Part shown: positions 17,931-26,825 of the stretch, one piece after another | Numbering within the stretch: position 1 is the stretch's first letter | Layout of the letters: the number at the start of each line of letters is the position of its first letter | NCBI RefSeq assembly: GCF_014062345.1 | Contig: NZ_JACGLS010000002.1 | Location: 248,001 to 312,000, forward strand | Reading direction: 5' to 3' | DNA: 64,000 bases | Origin: Tenacibaculum pelagium | Lineage (GTDB): Bacteria; Bacteroidota; Bacteroidia; Flavobacteriales; Flavobacteriaceae | The notes under the pieces: generated by a model | What the model was told of the DNA's origin: nothing | What the model saw: only the letters and a program-made list of their open reading frames with translations | Database searches by the model: none | Made by a program: the position numbers and the translations under genes

Positions 17931-20057
17931 ATGCACCTAATTTCCTACATAACTTCTCGTTCTCAAATCTCTGAAAAGTCAATTCAAAACACTATTGAAT
18001 TATTAAATGAAGATTGTACCATTCCGTTTATTTCAAGATATAGAAAAGAGAAAACAGGAAATTTAGATGAAATTGAAATCGGGCAAATAGTTCAATTAAA
18101 AGAACAATTTGAAGCCTTAGAAAAAAGAAAAGTAAGTGTCTTAAAAATATTAGAAGAGCAAAATGTTCTTACTAGTGATTTAAAACAAAAAATAGATAAA
18201 ACTGACGATCTTACTACTTTAGAAGACATTTACCTTCCATATAAAAAGAAACGTAAAACCAAAGCCGAAACTGCTCGTAAAAACGGATTAGAGCCTTTGG
18301 CGAAAATGATCATGAGTCAGCGTATAAACGATTTAGATTACACTGCTTCTAAATATACTTCTAACGAAGTAGAAAGCTCAGAAAAAGCATTAGAAGGTGC
18401 TCGTTTTATTATTGCAGAATGGATTAATGAACGAACTGATATCAGAAATAATATCCGTTATCAATTAGAACGTTTTGCTACGATTTCAACAAAAATAATT
18501 AAATCAAAAAAGGAAGATGAAAAGGCTCAAAAATTTAAAGACTATTTCGATTGGTCAGAAAACTTAAGTCGCATTCCTTCTCACAGGTTATTAGCAATTT
18601 TAAGAGCAGAAAGTGAAGACTTTATTCGTGTAAAAATTGAAATAGACAACGAAAGAGCGCTTCAAAAAATGGAAGATCGAATTATTCGTTCTCAAAACAA
18701 ATGTGCGGAACAAATTGAATTGGCAGTTGCAGATGCTTATAAGCGTTTATTATATCCATCGCTTTCTAACGAGGCATTATCCATCGCTAAAGAAAAAGCT
18801 GATGAAGCAGCAATTGGTGTATTTACAAAAAACTTACAACAACTTTTATTAGGGGCTCCGTTAGGTGAAAAACGAATCTTAGCGATTGACCCTGGATTTA
18901 GATCAGGTTGTAAAATAGTTTGTTTAAACGAACAAGGAGATTTATTACATAACGAAACAATCTTCCCACATCCGCCTCAAAATAGAGATACCGATGCTAT
19001 TAAGAAAATTAGTTCTCTTAGTGATGCATACAAAATTGAAGCGATTGCAATTGGAAATGGAACAGCATCAAGAGAAACTGAGCAATTAATAAAACGTATT
19101 CATTTTAAAAATGAAATTGAAGTTTTTGTGGTAAGTGAAGCAGGGGCTTCTATTTATTCAGCTTCAAAAATTGCACGTGACGAATTCCCTGATTACGATG
19201 TTACTGTCCGTGGCTCAGTTTCTATTGGTCGTCGATTAGCAGATCCGTTAGCCGAATTGGTAAAGATTGATGCGAAATCAATCGGTGTAGGGCAATATCA
19301 ACATGATGTTGATCAATCAAAATTAAAAAAATCGTTAGATGCTACTGTAGAGCATTGTGTAAATAAAGTGGGGGTTAATATTAATACTGCAAGTGCTTCT
19401 TTATTAAGTTATGTTTCAGGTATTGGTCCGAAATTAGCAGAAAATATTGTTACTTACAGAAATGAAAATGGTTCTTTTTCTGATAGAAAAACCATTAAAA
19501 AAGTTGCTCGATTAGGTGGAAAAGCATTTGAACAATCAGCTGGATTTTTACGAATTAAAAATGGCGATAATCCTTTAGATGATTCTGCTGTTCACCCAGA
19601 ACAATATCCGTTAGTAAAAAAAATTGCTAAAGATGTAGGTAAAAATATTTCTGATTTAATTGGTAATTCTTCCGAACTAAAACAAATTGATTTAAATAAA
19701 TACATTACCGATACTGTTGGTTTACCAACTTTAAAAGATATTATTTCTGAATTAGAAAAACCAGGTTTAGATCCAAGAAAAAAAGCGAAAGCTTTTAGTT
19801 TTAATCAAAATATTAAATCCATTACCGATTTACATGAAGGGCAATTATTACCTGGAATTGTAAACAACATTACCAATTTTGGTTGTTTTGTTGATGTCGG
19901 AATTAAAGAAAGTGGTTTAGTACACGTTTCTAACTTAGCTAATACATTTGTAAAAGATGTAAATGAACACGTTGCTTTACATCAGCAGGTAATTGTAAAA
20001 GTTTTGGAAATTGATGTTAACAGAAAACGCATTCAACTTTCTATGAATTATAAATAA
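17931..20057 (+). CDS. tex: Tex-type RNA-binding transcription accessory protein
   Basis: 708 residues with the full Tex architecture: helical N-terminal domain starting TIPFISRYRKEKTGNLDE, YqgF-like RNase H fold (ILAIDPGFRSGCK near residue 323), helix-hairpin-helix region (INTASASLLSYVSGIGPKLA) and a C-terminal S1 domain (LLPGIVNNITNFGCFVDVG). Tex binds RNA and interacts with transcription machinery; the YqgF domain is usually considered inactive. The gene lies 44 nt after the RloB-like gene but is a normal housekeeping gene. A strong GC-rich hairpin follows. Confidence 0.95.
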   Translation: MHLISYITSRSQISEKSIQNTIELLNEDCTIPFISRYRKEKTGNLDEIEIGQIVQLKEQFEALEKRKVSVLKILEEQNVLTSDLKQKIDKTDDLTTLEDIYLPYKKKRKTKAETARKNGLEPLAKMIMSQRINDLDYTASKYTSNEVESSEKALEGARFIIAEWINERTDIRNNIRYQLERFATISTKIIKSKKEDEKAQKFKDYFDWSENLSRIPSHRLLAILRAESEDFIRVKIEIDNERALQKMEDRIIRSQNKCAEQIELAVADAYKRLLYPSLSNEALSIAKEKADEAAIGVFTKNLQQLLLGAPLGEKRILAIDPGFRSGCKIVCLNEQGDLLHNETIFPHPPQNRDTDAIKKISSLSDAYKIEAIAIGNGTASRETEQLIKRIHFKNEIEVFVVSEAGASIYSASKIARDEFPDYDVTVRGSVSIGRRLADPLAELVKIDAKSIGVGQYQHDVDQSKLKKSLDATVEHCVNKVGVNINTASASLLSYVSGIGPKLAENIVTYRNENGSFSDRKTIKKVARLGGKAFEQSAGFLRIKNGDNPLDDSAVHPEQYPLVKKIAKDVGKNISDLIGNSSELKQIDLNKYITDTVGLPTLKDIISELEKPGLDPRKKAKAFSFNQNIKSITDLHEGQLLPGIVNNITNFGCFVDVGIKESGLVHVSNLANTFVKDVNEHVALHQQVIVKVLEIDVNRKRIQLSMNYK

Positions 20058-20086
20058 AAAGAGCCGCAATTTGCGGCTCTTTTAGT
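20057..20086. terminator. Bidirectional terminator between tex and ssb-like genes
   Basis: 13-bp stem AAAAGAGCCGCAA (20057-20069) with its complement (20071-20083), flanked by A and T runs on both sides, serving the two convergent genes. Confidence 0.9.
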
Positions 20087-20422
20087 TTACCTTCCTCCTA
20101 ACATTAACAATTCATTACAAACTACTTCTGTTATGTATCTTTTTTCACCTTCAGAGGTTTCATAAGACCGAGAAGTCAATTTTCCTTCTATAGCTACTTC
20201 GCTTCCTTTTTCAAGATATTTTTCTATAATTTCTGCTGTTTTATTCCATGCTACTATATTATGCCATTGGGTATCTGTTATTTTTTCTCCTTGTGAGTTT
20301 TTATAACTTTCGTTCGTAGCGATTGAAAATTTAGCTAATTTCTTACCACTATCTAAAGTGATAATTTCTGGGCTGTTTCCTAAGTTTCCAATTAATTGTA
20401 CTTTGTTTCTTAACGTATTCAT
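20087..20422 (-). CDS. ssb: Short single-stranded DNA-binding protein
   Basis: 111 residues when started at the ATG at 20422 (MNTLRNKVQLIGNLG), which matches SSB family N-termini; the frame is open further upstream but without family similarity. The OB-fold motifs are clear: ISEYEKNSQG-type loop as ESYKNSQGEKITDTQWHNIV, then GSEVAIEGKLTSRSYE. The protein stops directly after the OB fold (LLMLGGR) and lacks the flexible tail and acidic DxxPF tip that recruits partners in the main SSB, so it is probably an auxiliary copy. A near-consensus -7 box (CATCTTTG on the minus strand, 20471-20478) lies upstream. Confidence 0.9.
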   Translation of the reverse strand: MNTLRNKVQLIGNLGNSPEIITLDSGKKLAKFSIATNESYKNSQGEKITDTQWHNIVAWNKTAEIIEKYLEKGSEVAIEGKLTSRSYETSEGEKRYITEVVCNELLMLGGR

Positions 20423-20557
20423 AAGATAAGTTTTAAATGATTTATAATTCGTCAATTCGTTTTGACATTGCAAAGATGAAACAGCAATCAAACTTTAATC
20501 GATTATTAAATGTTTGTTTTCGATTGTAAATGAATGTAATCGTTTATTTATTTTTAG

Positions 20558-20565
20558 TACCTTTG
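20558..20565 (+). promoter_or_regulatory. -7 promoter box of the GNAT gene
   Basis: TACCTTTG fits TAnnTTTG, 17 nt before the ATG at 20583. It supports that start over the longer open frame that begins at 20514. Confidence 0.55.
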
Positions 20566-20582
20566 ATTTCAAACAATTAACT

Positions 20583-21125
20583 ATGAAATTTTACTTAGAA
20601 ACCGAACGATTAATTTTAAGAGAAATATTCGAATCAGATATTGATGGAATGTTCGAACTAGATTCAAACGAAGAAGTTCATGAGTATTTAGGCAAGAATC
20701 CTATTAAAACTAAAGAGCAAGCTTTAATAAATATTCAATTTATCAGAACTCAATATGAAGAATTTGGTATAGGTCGTTTTGCTTGTATTGAAAAATCATC
20801 TGGTAATTTTATCGGTTGGTCTGGTTTAAAATTTAATACTGGAGAGAAAGAAAAATTAAACGAACATCAAGATTTTATTGATATCGGTTATCGTTTTATT
20901 CCGAAGTACTGGGGAAAAGGTTACGGACATGAATCTGCTGTGGCTTGTTTAGAGTATGGTTTCAATCAAATGAATTACGATACCATTTATGGTGCAGCAG
21001 ATATTGACAATATTGGCTCTAATAAAATTCTTAGTAAGATAGGGTTACAATTTGTAAATGAATTTACTTATAAAGAAGTGAAAGTTAATTGGTATGAATT
21101 AAATAAATCCGATTATGGAAACTAA
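20583..21125 (+). CDS. GNAT family N-acetyltransferase
   Basis: 180 residues of the RimJ/RimL type (LETERLILREIFESDIDGMF). The acetyl-CoA binding region is IDIGYRFIPKYWGKGYGHES with the Q/RxxGxG/A-like turn. Later strands (IYGAADIDNIGSNKILSKIG) complete the fold. The substrate is unknown; relatives acetylate ribosomal protein N-termini, antibiotics or small amines. Its last 11 nt overlap the start of a zinc-ribbon gene, so the two are expressed together. Confidence 0.9.
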   Translation: MKFYLETERLILREIFESDIDGMFELDSNEEVHEYLGKNPIKTKEQALINIQFIRTQYEEFGIGRFACIEKSSGNFIGWSGLKFNTGEKEKLNEHQDFIDIGYRFIPKYWGKGYGHESAVACLEYGFNQMNYDTIYGAADIDNIGSNKILSKIGLQFVNEFTYKEVKVNWYELNKSDYGN

Positions 21126-21465
21126 GAAGTGTTTAGAATGTGGTGACAAAGTTGTAGGTAGAATTGATAAGAAATTCTGTTCAGACTATTGTAGAAATGC
21201 TTTTAATAATAAAGTAAACAAAGAAAGTAAAAACCTAATTAGAAACACTAATAATCGTTTACGTAAAAACTATAAAGTTCTCACAGAACTAAATACTACA
21301 GGAAAAACAAAAATTACAAGGAGAAAACTATTCGACAAAGGTTTTGACTTTAAATTCATCACATCAATCTATACTACAAAAACTGGTAACACCTATTTTT
21401 ATGTATATGATCAAGGCTATCTAGAACTTGAAAATGAAATGTATTTATTGGTTAAGCAGGATTAG
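21115..21465 (+). CDS. Zinc-ribbon protein, unknown function
   Basis: 116 residues. The N-terminus holds a four-cysteine zinc ribbon, CLECGDKVVGRIDKKFCSDY followed by C, of the treble-clef/DUF2116-like kind, then a basic segment (LIRNTNNRLRKNYKVL) and a winged-helix-like second half (TGKTKITRRKLFDKGFDFK, and a YLYVYDQGY-like strand as TYFYVYDQGYLELENE). A nucleic-acid-binding role is plausible but not shown. It overlaps the acetyltransferase gene by 11 nt and is convergent with the next gene by 4 nt. Confidence 0.8.
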   Translation: METKKCLECGDKVVGRIDKKFCSDYCRNAFNNKVNKESKNLIRNTNNRLRKNYKVLTELNTTGKTKITRRKLFDKGFDFKFITSIYTTKTGNTYFYVYDQGYLELENEMYLLVKQD

Positions 21466-21914
21466 TATTTTATTAGTTTAGGCAAAAAAGACATATCAAT
21501 ACGGTATTGAGTAACATCTCCTCTAAGGTGATAAACTGTAATTTTTTTATTTTCTATAAATGCTTGTGGGTTATAAGGCAAACTTATACTCTCAAATAAA
21601 ATAGTGTCATTAGATACTGGGTCTTGATATTTTATTTTTAATAAAAAATTACCTTCATCAAACTGCTTTACTTTTATTGAGCTTGAATCAAAATATAATT
21701 TCTTTCCTTTTGATATTATTTTTTTTGTCTTTTTTTCTCTTTTAAAACTATAAAAAATAATTGACAATCCAATTATTAAAAAAACTAACCCTAGTAAGGT
21801 AAAGACAATAAAAAATGTACTATCATCATTATTCATCAACAGAAATAATATAGATAACAAAAAAAATCCTATAAGAGTAAAAGGAATAGCAATCCTTTTT
21901 TCTAATTTATCCAT
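21462..21914 (-). CDS. Two-helix membrane protein related to its upstream neighbour
   Basis: 150 residues: two N-terminal membrane helices (IPFTLIGFFLLSILFLLMNN; FIVFTLLGLVFLIIGLSIIF) and a basic beta-rich C-terminal domain. The C-terminal part (ILFESISLPYNPQAFIENKK then YRIDMSFLPKL) aligns by eye with the end of the next protein upstream (HLFKSLKLKNDPKDEIKRKN then YEIDLNFLNEF), so the two share a domain. It overlaps that gene by 8 nt. No family name for this shorter form is recognised. Confidence 0.7.
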   Translation of the reverse strand: MDKLEKRIAIPFTLIGFFLLSILFLLMNNDDSTFFIVFTLLGLVFLIIGLSIIFYSFKREKKTKKIISKGKKLYFDSSSIKVKQFDEGNFLLKIKYQDPVSNDTILFESISLPYNPQAFIENKKITVYHLRGDVTQYRIDMSFLPKLIKY

Positions 21915-22593
21915 TAAACTCGTTTAAAAAATTAAGATCAATTTCATATTTTTTGTAGTTATTAGTATTTAAATACAACGCAATGTTTTTTCTTTTGATT
22001 TCGTCTTTAGGATCATTTTTTAGCTTTAAACTTTTAAAAAGGTGTACTTTATTATTCTTAACATCATCTAATTGTGTGAAAATTTTATAATAAACTGAAT
22101 CATCGCTATAAAATCTTACTGTAAATACCTTGTCGTGAGGAATTATAACTTTTTTACCTGTTAATTTCAGATTCATTAATTTGGCATTACTCAAACTATT
22201 TTTAATTAACACAAAAAAATAGGAAATCAAAAGTACAAGACCAATAGCTAGTGATATAAAACTAAAAAAGTCAAAATTAGAATCCCCAATTAAAGCTTTG
22301 TCTGGGTTATCTTTATCGTAATAAACTACATCTCTATCACCTACTATTACTTCATCTCTAGAAGCTATAACTTTATGTTGGTAAATATTACCTTTAGTTG
22401 AAGTATATTCAAATATTGGAAACTTTTTAATACTTCCGTCATCCTGAACACTAGTGTCGTAATCAACAATAACGCCAATAGTTTTATTTGCGTTTTCTCT
22501 AAAAAACTTATTATAACGATACACACCAAATGAAATACATAAAAAAATGCATCCAATAATTAGTCTTTTTTTTAGTAGAGATTGCTTGTACAT
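21907..22593 (-). CDS. DUF3592-type membrane protein
   Basis: 228 residues from the ATG at 22593; a TTG at 22614 would add seven residues. An N-terminal helix (RLIIGCIFLCISFGVYRY) is followed by an extracytoplasmic beta domain with the DUF3592 pattern: a tyrosine/value strand (IGVIVDYDTSVQDD), FPIFEYTSTKGNIYQHKV and VGDRDVVYYDKDNPDKALIG. A second helix lies near residue 118, and a C-terminal domain shared with the downstream protein follows. DUF3592 proteins are common and uncharacterised. The pair is coupled by an 8-nt overlap. Confidence 0.75.
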   Translation of the reverse strand: MYKQSLLKKRLIIGCIFLCISFGVYRYNKFFRENANKTIGVIVDYDTSVQDDGSIKKFPIFEYTSTKGNIYQHKVIASRDEVIVGDRDVVYYDKDNPDKALIGDSNFDFFSFISLAIGLVLLISYFFVLIKNSLSNAKLMNLKLTGKKVIIPHDKVFTVRFYSDDSVYYKIFTQLDDVKNNKVHLFKSLKLKNDPKDEIKRKNIALYLNTNNYKKYEIDLNFLNEFNG

Positions 22594-22631
22594 AATAAGC
22601 ACAAACTTAAACAATTTAAGCTATAATAAAA

Positions 22632-23099
22632 TTATTTCCAAGTATTTCCCTTTAGTTTCATTGCAGCAATCAATACGTCTTTTTGACTAATTTGTCCTAC
22701 AAGTTTACCGTTATCAACAATTGGAAACCTTCTTCTTTTTGATTCTAAAAACTTATTAACTGCATCTAAAATATTCATATTTCCATCAATCGTTTCAACT
22801 TGCTTAATCATAGCTTTACCTACAGTATTATTTGTATCCATTGGCAAATTATAATACCTACTTTCAGAAATTTGTTTCATACAATCTCCTTCAGAAATAA
22901 TTCCAATTAATTCATTTTTATCATTGATAACTGGTCCGCCAGAAATCTTATTTTTAATCAACGAATCAATAACGTCTTCAATCGGTTGATTCTCTTTAAA
23001 AGTGATTAAATTTTTAGTCATATAATCTGACACTAAAATCAATTCACTCTTCTTTTCTGGTGAATTAGATCGTTTTCCTTGAAAGCTTTTTATACCCAT
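22632..23099 (-). CDS. CBS-domain pair protein
   Basis: 155 residues consisting of a short basic N-terminus and two CBS motifs (VSDYMTKNLITFKENQPIED ... IGIISEGDCMKQI; MIKQVETIDGNMNILDAV ... LVGQISQKDVLIAAM). Stand-alone CBS proteins bind adenosine nucleotides and regulate partners, none of which is indicated by the neighbours. Complete Bateman module, cytoplasmic. Confidence 0.9.
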   Translation of the reverse strand: MGIKSFQGKRSNSPEKKSELILVSDYMTKNLITFKENQPIEDVIDSLIKNKISGGPVINDKNELIGIISEGDCMKQISESRYYNLPMDTNNTVGKAMIKQVETIDGNMNILDAVNKFLESKRRRFPIVDNGKLVGQISQKDVLIAAMKLKGNTWK

Positions 23100-23203
23100 G
23101 ACAATAATTATTAGCTATTAAATATACTGATTTTTAGTCGATTAAATTTATTACACCTTAAAAAGATAAAATTACTTACTTTTATAATCACTTAAAATTA
23201 ACT

Positions 23204-25504
23204 ATGAAATCAACTAACAATTTCCTAGCTGTTATAATTATAATTTTAACAGTTTATTGGAGTTTTAACAGTATCATTCCTTCAATTCCAACTAATGATA
23301 CGAAACTAGCAGTAACTGATTTTTCTCTTGATAATGCCTTATATCATTTAAAAAACATATCTAAAAAACCTCATCATTCTGGATCTGATGAGCACAAGGT
23401 TGTACAAGATTATATTGTTAATGAATTAAAAAAACTACAATTACATCCCGAAATTCAAGTTCAAACTGCCATTAACAAAAAATGGAGAGCAAGTACTACA
23501 ACTGAAAATATTGTAGCTAAGATAAAAGGAGCAGAAAACGGGAAAGCTTTATTAGTACTTACACACTACGACTCCAATCCACATTCTTCATTAGGAGCTA
23601 GTGATGCTGGATCGGGTGTTGTAACTATTTTAGAAGGAATTAGAGCTTTTCTAGCGAAAAACACACAACCAAAAAACGATATTATTATTCTTTTTTCTGA
23701 TGCAGAAGAGTTGGGTTTATTAGGTGCTCAAGCTTTTGTTGAAAAACACCCATGGGCTAAAGACATCGGTTTGGTGATAAACTTTGAAGCAAGAGGTAGC
23801 GGTGGTTCAAGCTATATGTTGATGGAAACTAATGGTAAGAACAAAAAAATACTGACTGAGTTTTTAAATGCTAATCCTAATTATCCTGCTGCAAACTCGT
23901 TAATGTACAGTATCTACAAAAAGTTACCAAATGATACTGACTTAACTGTTTTTAGAGAAAAAGGAAACATTAACGGATTCAATTTTGCGTTTATTGATGA
24001 TCATTTCGATTACCATACAGCACAAGATTCGTATGAAAGGTTAAATAAAGAAACCTTAATGCATCAAGCTGATTATTTCACTAGTTCTTTAAATTATTTT
24101 TCAAATACTGATTTATCTGATTTAAATAGTAATGAAGATTATATCTATGTAAACTTCCCTTTAATTAAGCTATTAATATATCCTTTTTCATGGGTGTTAC
24201 CAATGTTATTAATCGCGATTGGTATATTTTTAGTGTTAGTTTTCTTAGGGGTTTCTCGTCAAAAAATCACCGTTCAAGGTATATTTAAAGGATTCATTCC
24301 TTATATAATTTCATTAGTTCTTTGCACAGGAATATCTTTCGGGTTATGGAAATTAATTTTATTAGTTCACCCACAATATTCTGATATTTTGCATGGATTT
24401 ACTTACAACGGATATCAATATATTATTGCTTTTATCTTTTTAAACATTTGGATTTTATTTAAAGTTTACAACTACTTTAAAGATGAAAAAACTACAGATT
24501 TATTTATTGCTCCAATTTTCATTTCGTTAATAATTAATTATTTGATATATGAGTATTTACCAGGTGCTGGTTTCTTTATTATACCTGTATTTGCTTCCCT
24601 ATTAATTTTAGCTATTTTAATTTTTATGGAAGTTCGGAAAAAGTCAAAAGCAACTTTATTTGCAGTTATTTCTATTCCTACAATATTTATGATTGCTCCA
24701 ATGATACAATTATTCCCAGTTGCATTAGGTTTAAAAATATTATTCGTTTCAGCGGTTCTTATTGTTTTAGTTTTTGGGTTTACATTACCTGTTTTTCATC
24801 AACAAAAAAGAAAAAACAAATGGCAATTTTTAGTCGGATTAATTTCTTTCACCTTCTTTGGTTTAGCAACTTTTAATAGCGGATATTCAATAGACAAAAA
24901 ACAACCAAACAGCCTTGTTTTTGTTCAAAATTCAGACAGTAATACGTCGTATTGGGCAACCTATAACAAGACTTTTGATAGTTATACTAATCAAATATTT
25001 AATGATAGTTACGAAGAGAGTAATATTCCTTTTAACGAAGGAAAAAGCAAGTATAACACCCGTTTTAGCCATTCTAAAAAAGCTGAAAATAAAAACTTAA
25101 ACACTTCAAATATCATCATTAATTTAGATACTATAATTGGTAGTAAAAGAAATTTGAATTTTACTATAACTCCTACTCGAAAAATAGACAGGTACGAATT
25201 TCAAAACAATACTCCTATTACTATGAATGAATTTAGTGTTAATGGAGCTTGTTACGATGAGGGAAAATCTTTTATTGCTGATAAAGGAACCCTACTTATT
25301 TATCAAATGGCAAATTCTGATAAAGATGTTACTATTTCATTTTCGATTAATAAAAATGAAAATCCAGATATTACATTAAATGAAATTTCTTACGATTTAT
25401 TATCAAATCCAAAATTCAACTTAAAGCCAAGAAATGAAACTATGATGCCTATGCCTTTTGTAGTAAATGATGCAATTATTTGTTCTAAAAAAATTAAGTT
25501 CTAA
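23204..25504 (+). CDS. Membrane-bound M28 family peptidase
   Basis: 766 residues. An N-terminal anchor (FLAVIIIILTVYWSFNS) leads into an M28 zinc aminopeptidase domain with the expected ligands: His in LTHYDSNPH, Asp in LGASDAGSG, the Glu pair in LFSDAEELGLLG, the late acid in NFEARG and the final His in DYHTAQDSY. After residue 310 come about nine membrane helices, then a C-terminal beta-rich domain with PTRKIDRYEF. This matches the FXNA/ERMP1-like group of M28 proteins. It should cleave N-terminal residues from peptides in the periplasm; specificity unknown. Confidence 0.92.
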   Translation: MKSTNNFLAVIIIILTVYWSFNSIIPSIPTNDTKLAVTDFSLDNALYHLKNISKKPHHSGSDEHKVVQDYIVNELKKLQLHPEIQVQTAINKKWRASTTTENIVAKIKGAENGKALLVLTHYDSNPHSSLGASDAGSGVVTILEGIRAFLAKNTQPKNDIIILFSDAEELGLLGAQAFVEKHPWAKDIGLVINFEARGSGGSSYMLMETNGKNKKILTEFLNANPNYPAANSLMYSIYKKLPNDTDLTVFREKGNINGFNFAFIDDHFDYHTAQDSYERLNKETLMHQADYFTSSLNYFSNTDLSDLNSNEDYIYVNFPLIKLLIYPFSWVLPMLLIAIGIFLVLVFLGVSRQKITVQGIFKGFIPYIISLVLCTGISFGLWKLILLVHPQYSDILHGFTYNGYQYIIAFIFLNIWILFKVYNYFKDEKTTDLFIAPIFISLIINYLIYEYLPGAGFFIIPVFASLLILAILIFMEVRKKSKATLFAVISIPTIFMIAPMIQLFPVALGLKILFVSAVLIVLVFGFTLPVFHQQKRKNKWQFLVGLISFTFFGLATFNSGYSIDKKQPNSLVFVQNSDSNTSYWATYNKTFDSYTNQIFNDSYEESNIPFNEGKSKYNTRFSHSKKAENKNLNTSNIIINLDTIIGSKRNLNFTITPTRKIDRYEFQNNTPITMNEFSVNGACYDEGKSFIADKGTLLIYQMANSDKDVTISFSINKNENPDITLNEISYDLLSNPKFNLKPRNETMMPMPFVVNDAIICSKKIKF

Positions 25505-25550
25505 TAGCAGAAATATAAAGTATACTTTTTTGATTAAGATTTACCCACAA

Positions 25551-25586
25551 AAAAACCAGAAAATTAAATTTTCTGGTTTTTTTTAT
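25551..25586. terminator. Bidirectional terminator after the M28 gene
   Basis: 15-bp perfect stem (AAAAACCAGAAAATT 25551-25565 and 25567-25581) with A and T runs on either side, between two convergent genes. Confidence 0.9.
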
Positions 25587-25607
25587 TTTATTAAAAATGT
25601 TAATCTT

Positions 25608-25955
25608 TTACTTAATTGCCATTTTAGTTTCTTCTTTCCATGTTTGTACACTAGCAATTGTATTATTAGCATAGTCTATTTCTTTTAACCCATCTTCTTT
25701 CCACATAAACCATTTACCAACTTTTTTCCCAGCTTCATAATGAGCTATTGCTGTTTTATTACCCTTAACATCAAAAGAAGTCCAAGTTCCCGTTAATTTT
25801 TTATTTTTAAAGAAACCTTGCTCTTTTACTTTACCATCCTTATAAAAATAAGTAGCTTTTACTAAATCTCCTGACTTTTCAAACTTTGGTTCTGTATTTT
25901 GAGCTTGTAATAACGATACTGATAAAATACAAGCAGCTATTATTAATTTCTTCAT
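25608..25955 (-). CDS. Exported MORN-repeat (YwqK-like) protein
   Basis: 115 residues. Signal peptide (LIIAACILSVSLLQAQ) followed by three MORN-like hairpin repeats: DGKVKEQGFFKNKKLTGTW, KGNKTAIAHYEAGKKVGKW and DGLKEIDYANNTIASVQTW. Similar flavobacterial proteins carry misleading names (YwqK antitoxin, nicotinic acid mononucleotide adenyltransferase). No toxin gene is adjacent and there is no nucleotidyltransferase motif. Role unknown, probably periplasmic or at the outer membrane. Confidence 0.8.
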   Translation of the reverse strand: MKKLIIAACILSVSLLQAQNTEPKFEKSGDLVKATYFYKDGKVKEQGFFKNKKLTGTWTSFDVKGNKTAIAHYEAGKKVGKWFMWKEDGLKEIDYANNTIASVQTWKEETKMAIK

Positions 25956-26131
25956 ATCTAAAACTTTATAGGGTTAACACTTATATTACAAATATATAAA
26001 TAATTTTACATATTTGAAACATTTACGTAACATTAATTTAACATTGAGGTTTTTATTAGAATTCAGCAATAAAAATAAACCGCATAAAAATCGTTATATT
26101 TACAAGGTATTAACCACTAAAAAAAATTATT

Positions 26132-26332
26132 ATGGCAGTAATGAAAGTTATCGAAGTATTATCTAACTCAGATAAAAGCTGGGAAGATGCAACAAAAAAA
26201 GCTGTAAAACAGGCTTCAAAATCAGTAAAAAACATTAAATCAGTATTTGTACAATCGCAAAGTGCTGTTGTAGATGGTGATGATGTTACAGAATTTAGAG
26301 TAAACTTAAAAGTTACTTTTGAAGTAAAGTAA
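26132..26332 (+). CDS. Dodecin family protein
   Basis: 66 residues, full length for dodecin (VIEVLSNSDKSWEDATKKAV; VKNIKSVFVQSQSAVVDG; EFRVNLKVTFEVK). Dodecins form hollow dodecamers that bind riboflavin, FMN or coenzyme A and buffer free flavin. The single-layer alpha-beta-beta pattern is intact. A TATATTTA sequence at 26096-26103, one base off the -7 consensus, precedes the gene. Confidence 0.92.
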   Translation: MAVMKVIEVLSNSDKSWEDATKKAVKQASKSVKNIKSVFVQSQSAVVDGDDVTEFRVNLKVTFEVK

Positions 26333-26363
26333 GCTTATCAGTATAAAATTTAACTACTATCAA

Positions 26364-26390
26364 GCGGTTTTGGTTCTAATCAAAACCGTT
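26364..26390 (+). terminator. Hairpin after the dodecin gene
   Basis: Stem CGGTTTTG (26365-26372) with complement 26381-26388 and an 8-nt loop; only a broken T stretch follows, so termination may be partial. Confidence 0.6.
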
Positions 26391-26410
26391 TACTATTTAT
26401 AAAAAATTAC

Positions 26411-26764
26411 ATGAACACATTACAATATATCTTCATCGGCTTAGTTGCAATAATCCACATTTACATCGTTGTTTTAGAAATGGTTTTATGGACAAAACCT
26501 AAAGGGATAAAAACTTTTGGTTTAAAATCTAAAGAATTTGCTGATGAGACGAAAGTTCTTGCCGCAAACCAAGGATTATATAATGGTTTTTTAGCAGCTG
26601 GATTAATCTGGTCTATGCTATCGCAAAAAACAGACGTAGCAATTTTCTTTTTAGGTTGCGTATTTGTTGCCGGAGTTTACGGTGCTTACTCTACTAAAAA
26701 ACCAAGAATTTTCTTTATTCAATCTATCCCTTCTTTAATTGGATTATCACTTTTGTTATGGTAA
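26411..26764 (+). CDS. DUF1304 family membrane protein
   Basis: 117 residues with four membrane helices. The family pattern is clear: IHIYIVVLEMVLWTKPKG with the conserved Glu, then LAANQGLYNGFLAAGLIW. DUF1304 proteins are small inner-membrane proteins of unknown function. Length is typical. It sits 62 nt before the MscS gene. Confidence 0.88.
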   Translation: MNTLQYIFIGLVAIIHIYIVVLEMVLWTKPKGIKTFGLKSKEFADETKVLAANQGLYNGFLAAGLIWSMLSQKTDVAIFFLGCVFVAGVYGAYSTKKPRIFFIQSIPSLIGLSLLLW

Positions 26765-26825
26765 ATTGCGGCGTTTTAAAAACTAACACTACTATAACAA
26801 TTTATTAATTTTTTAAAACTTAAAC

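Noticed and set aside
25608..25955. Toxin-antitoxin function suggested by the YwqK name
   Set aside because: No toxin gene is adjacent and the protein has a signal peptide and MORN-like repeats only.
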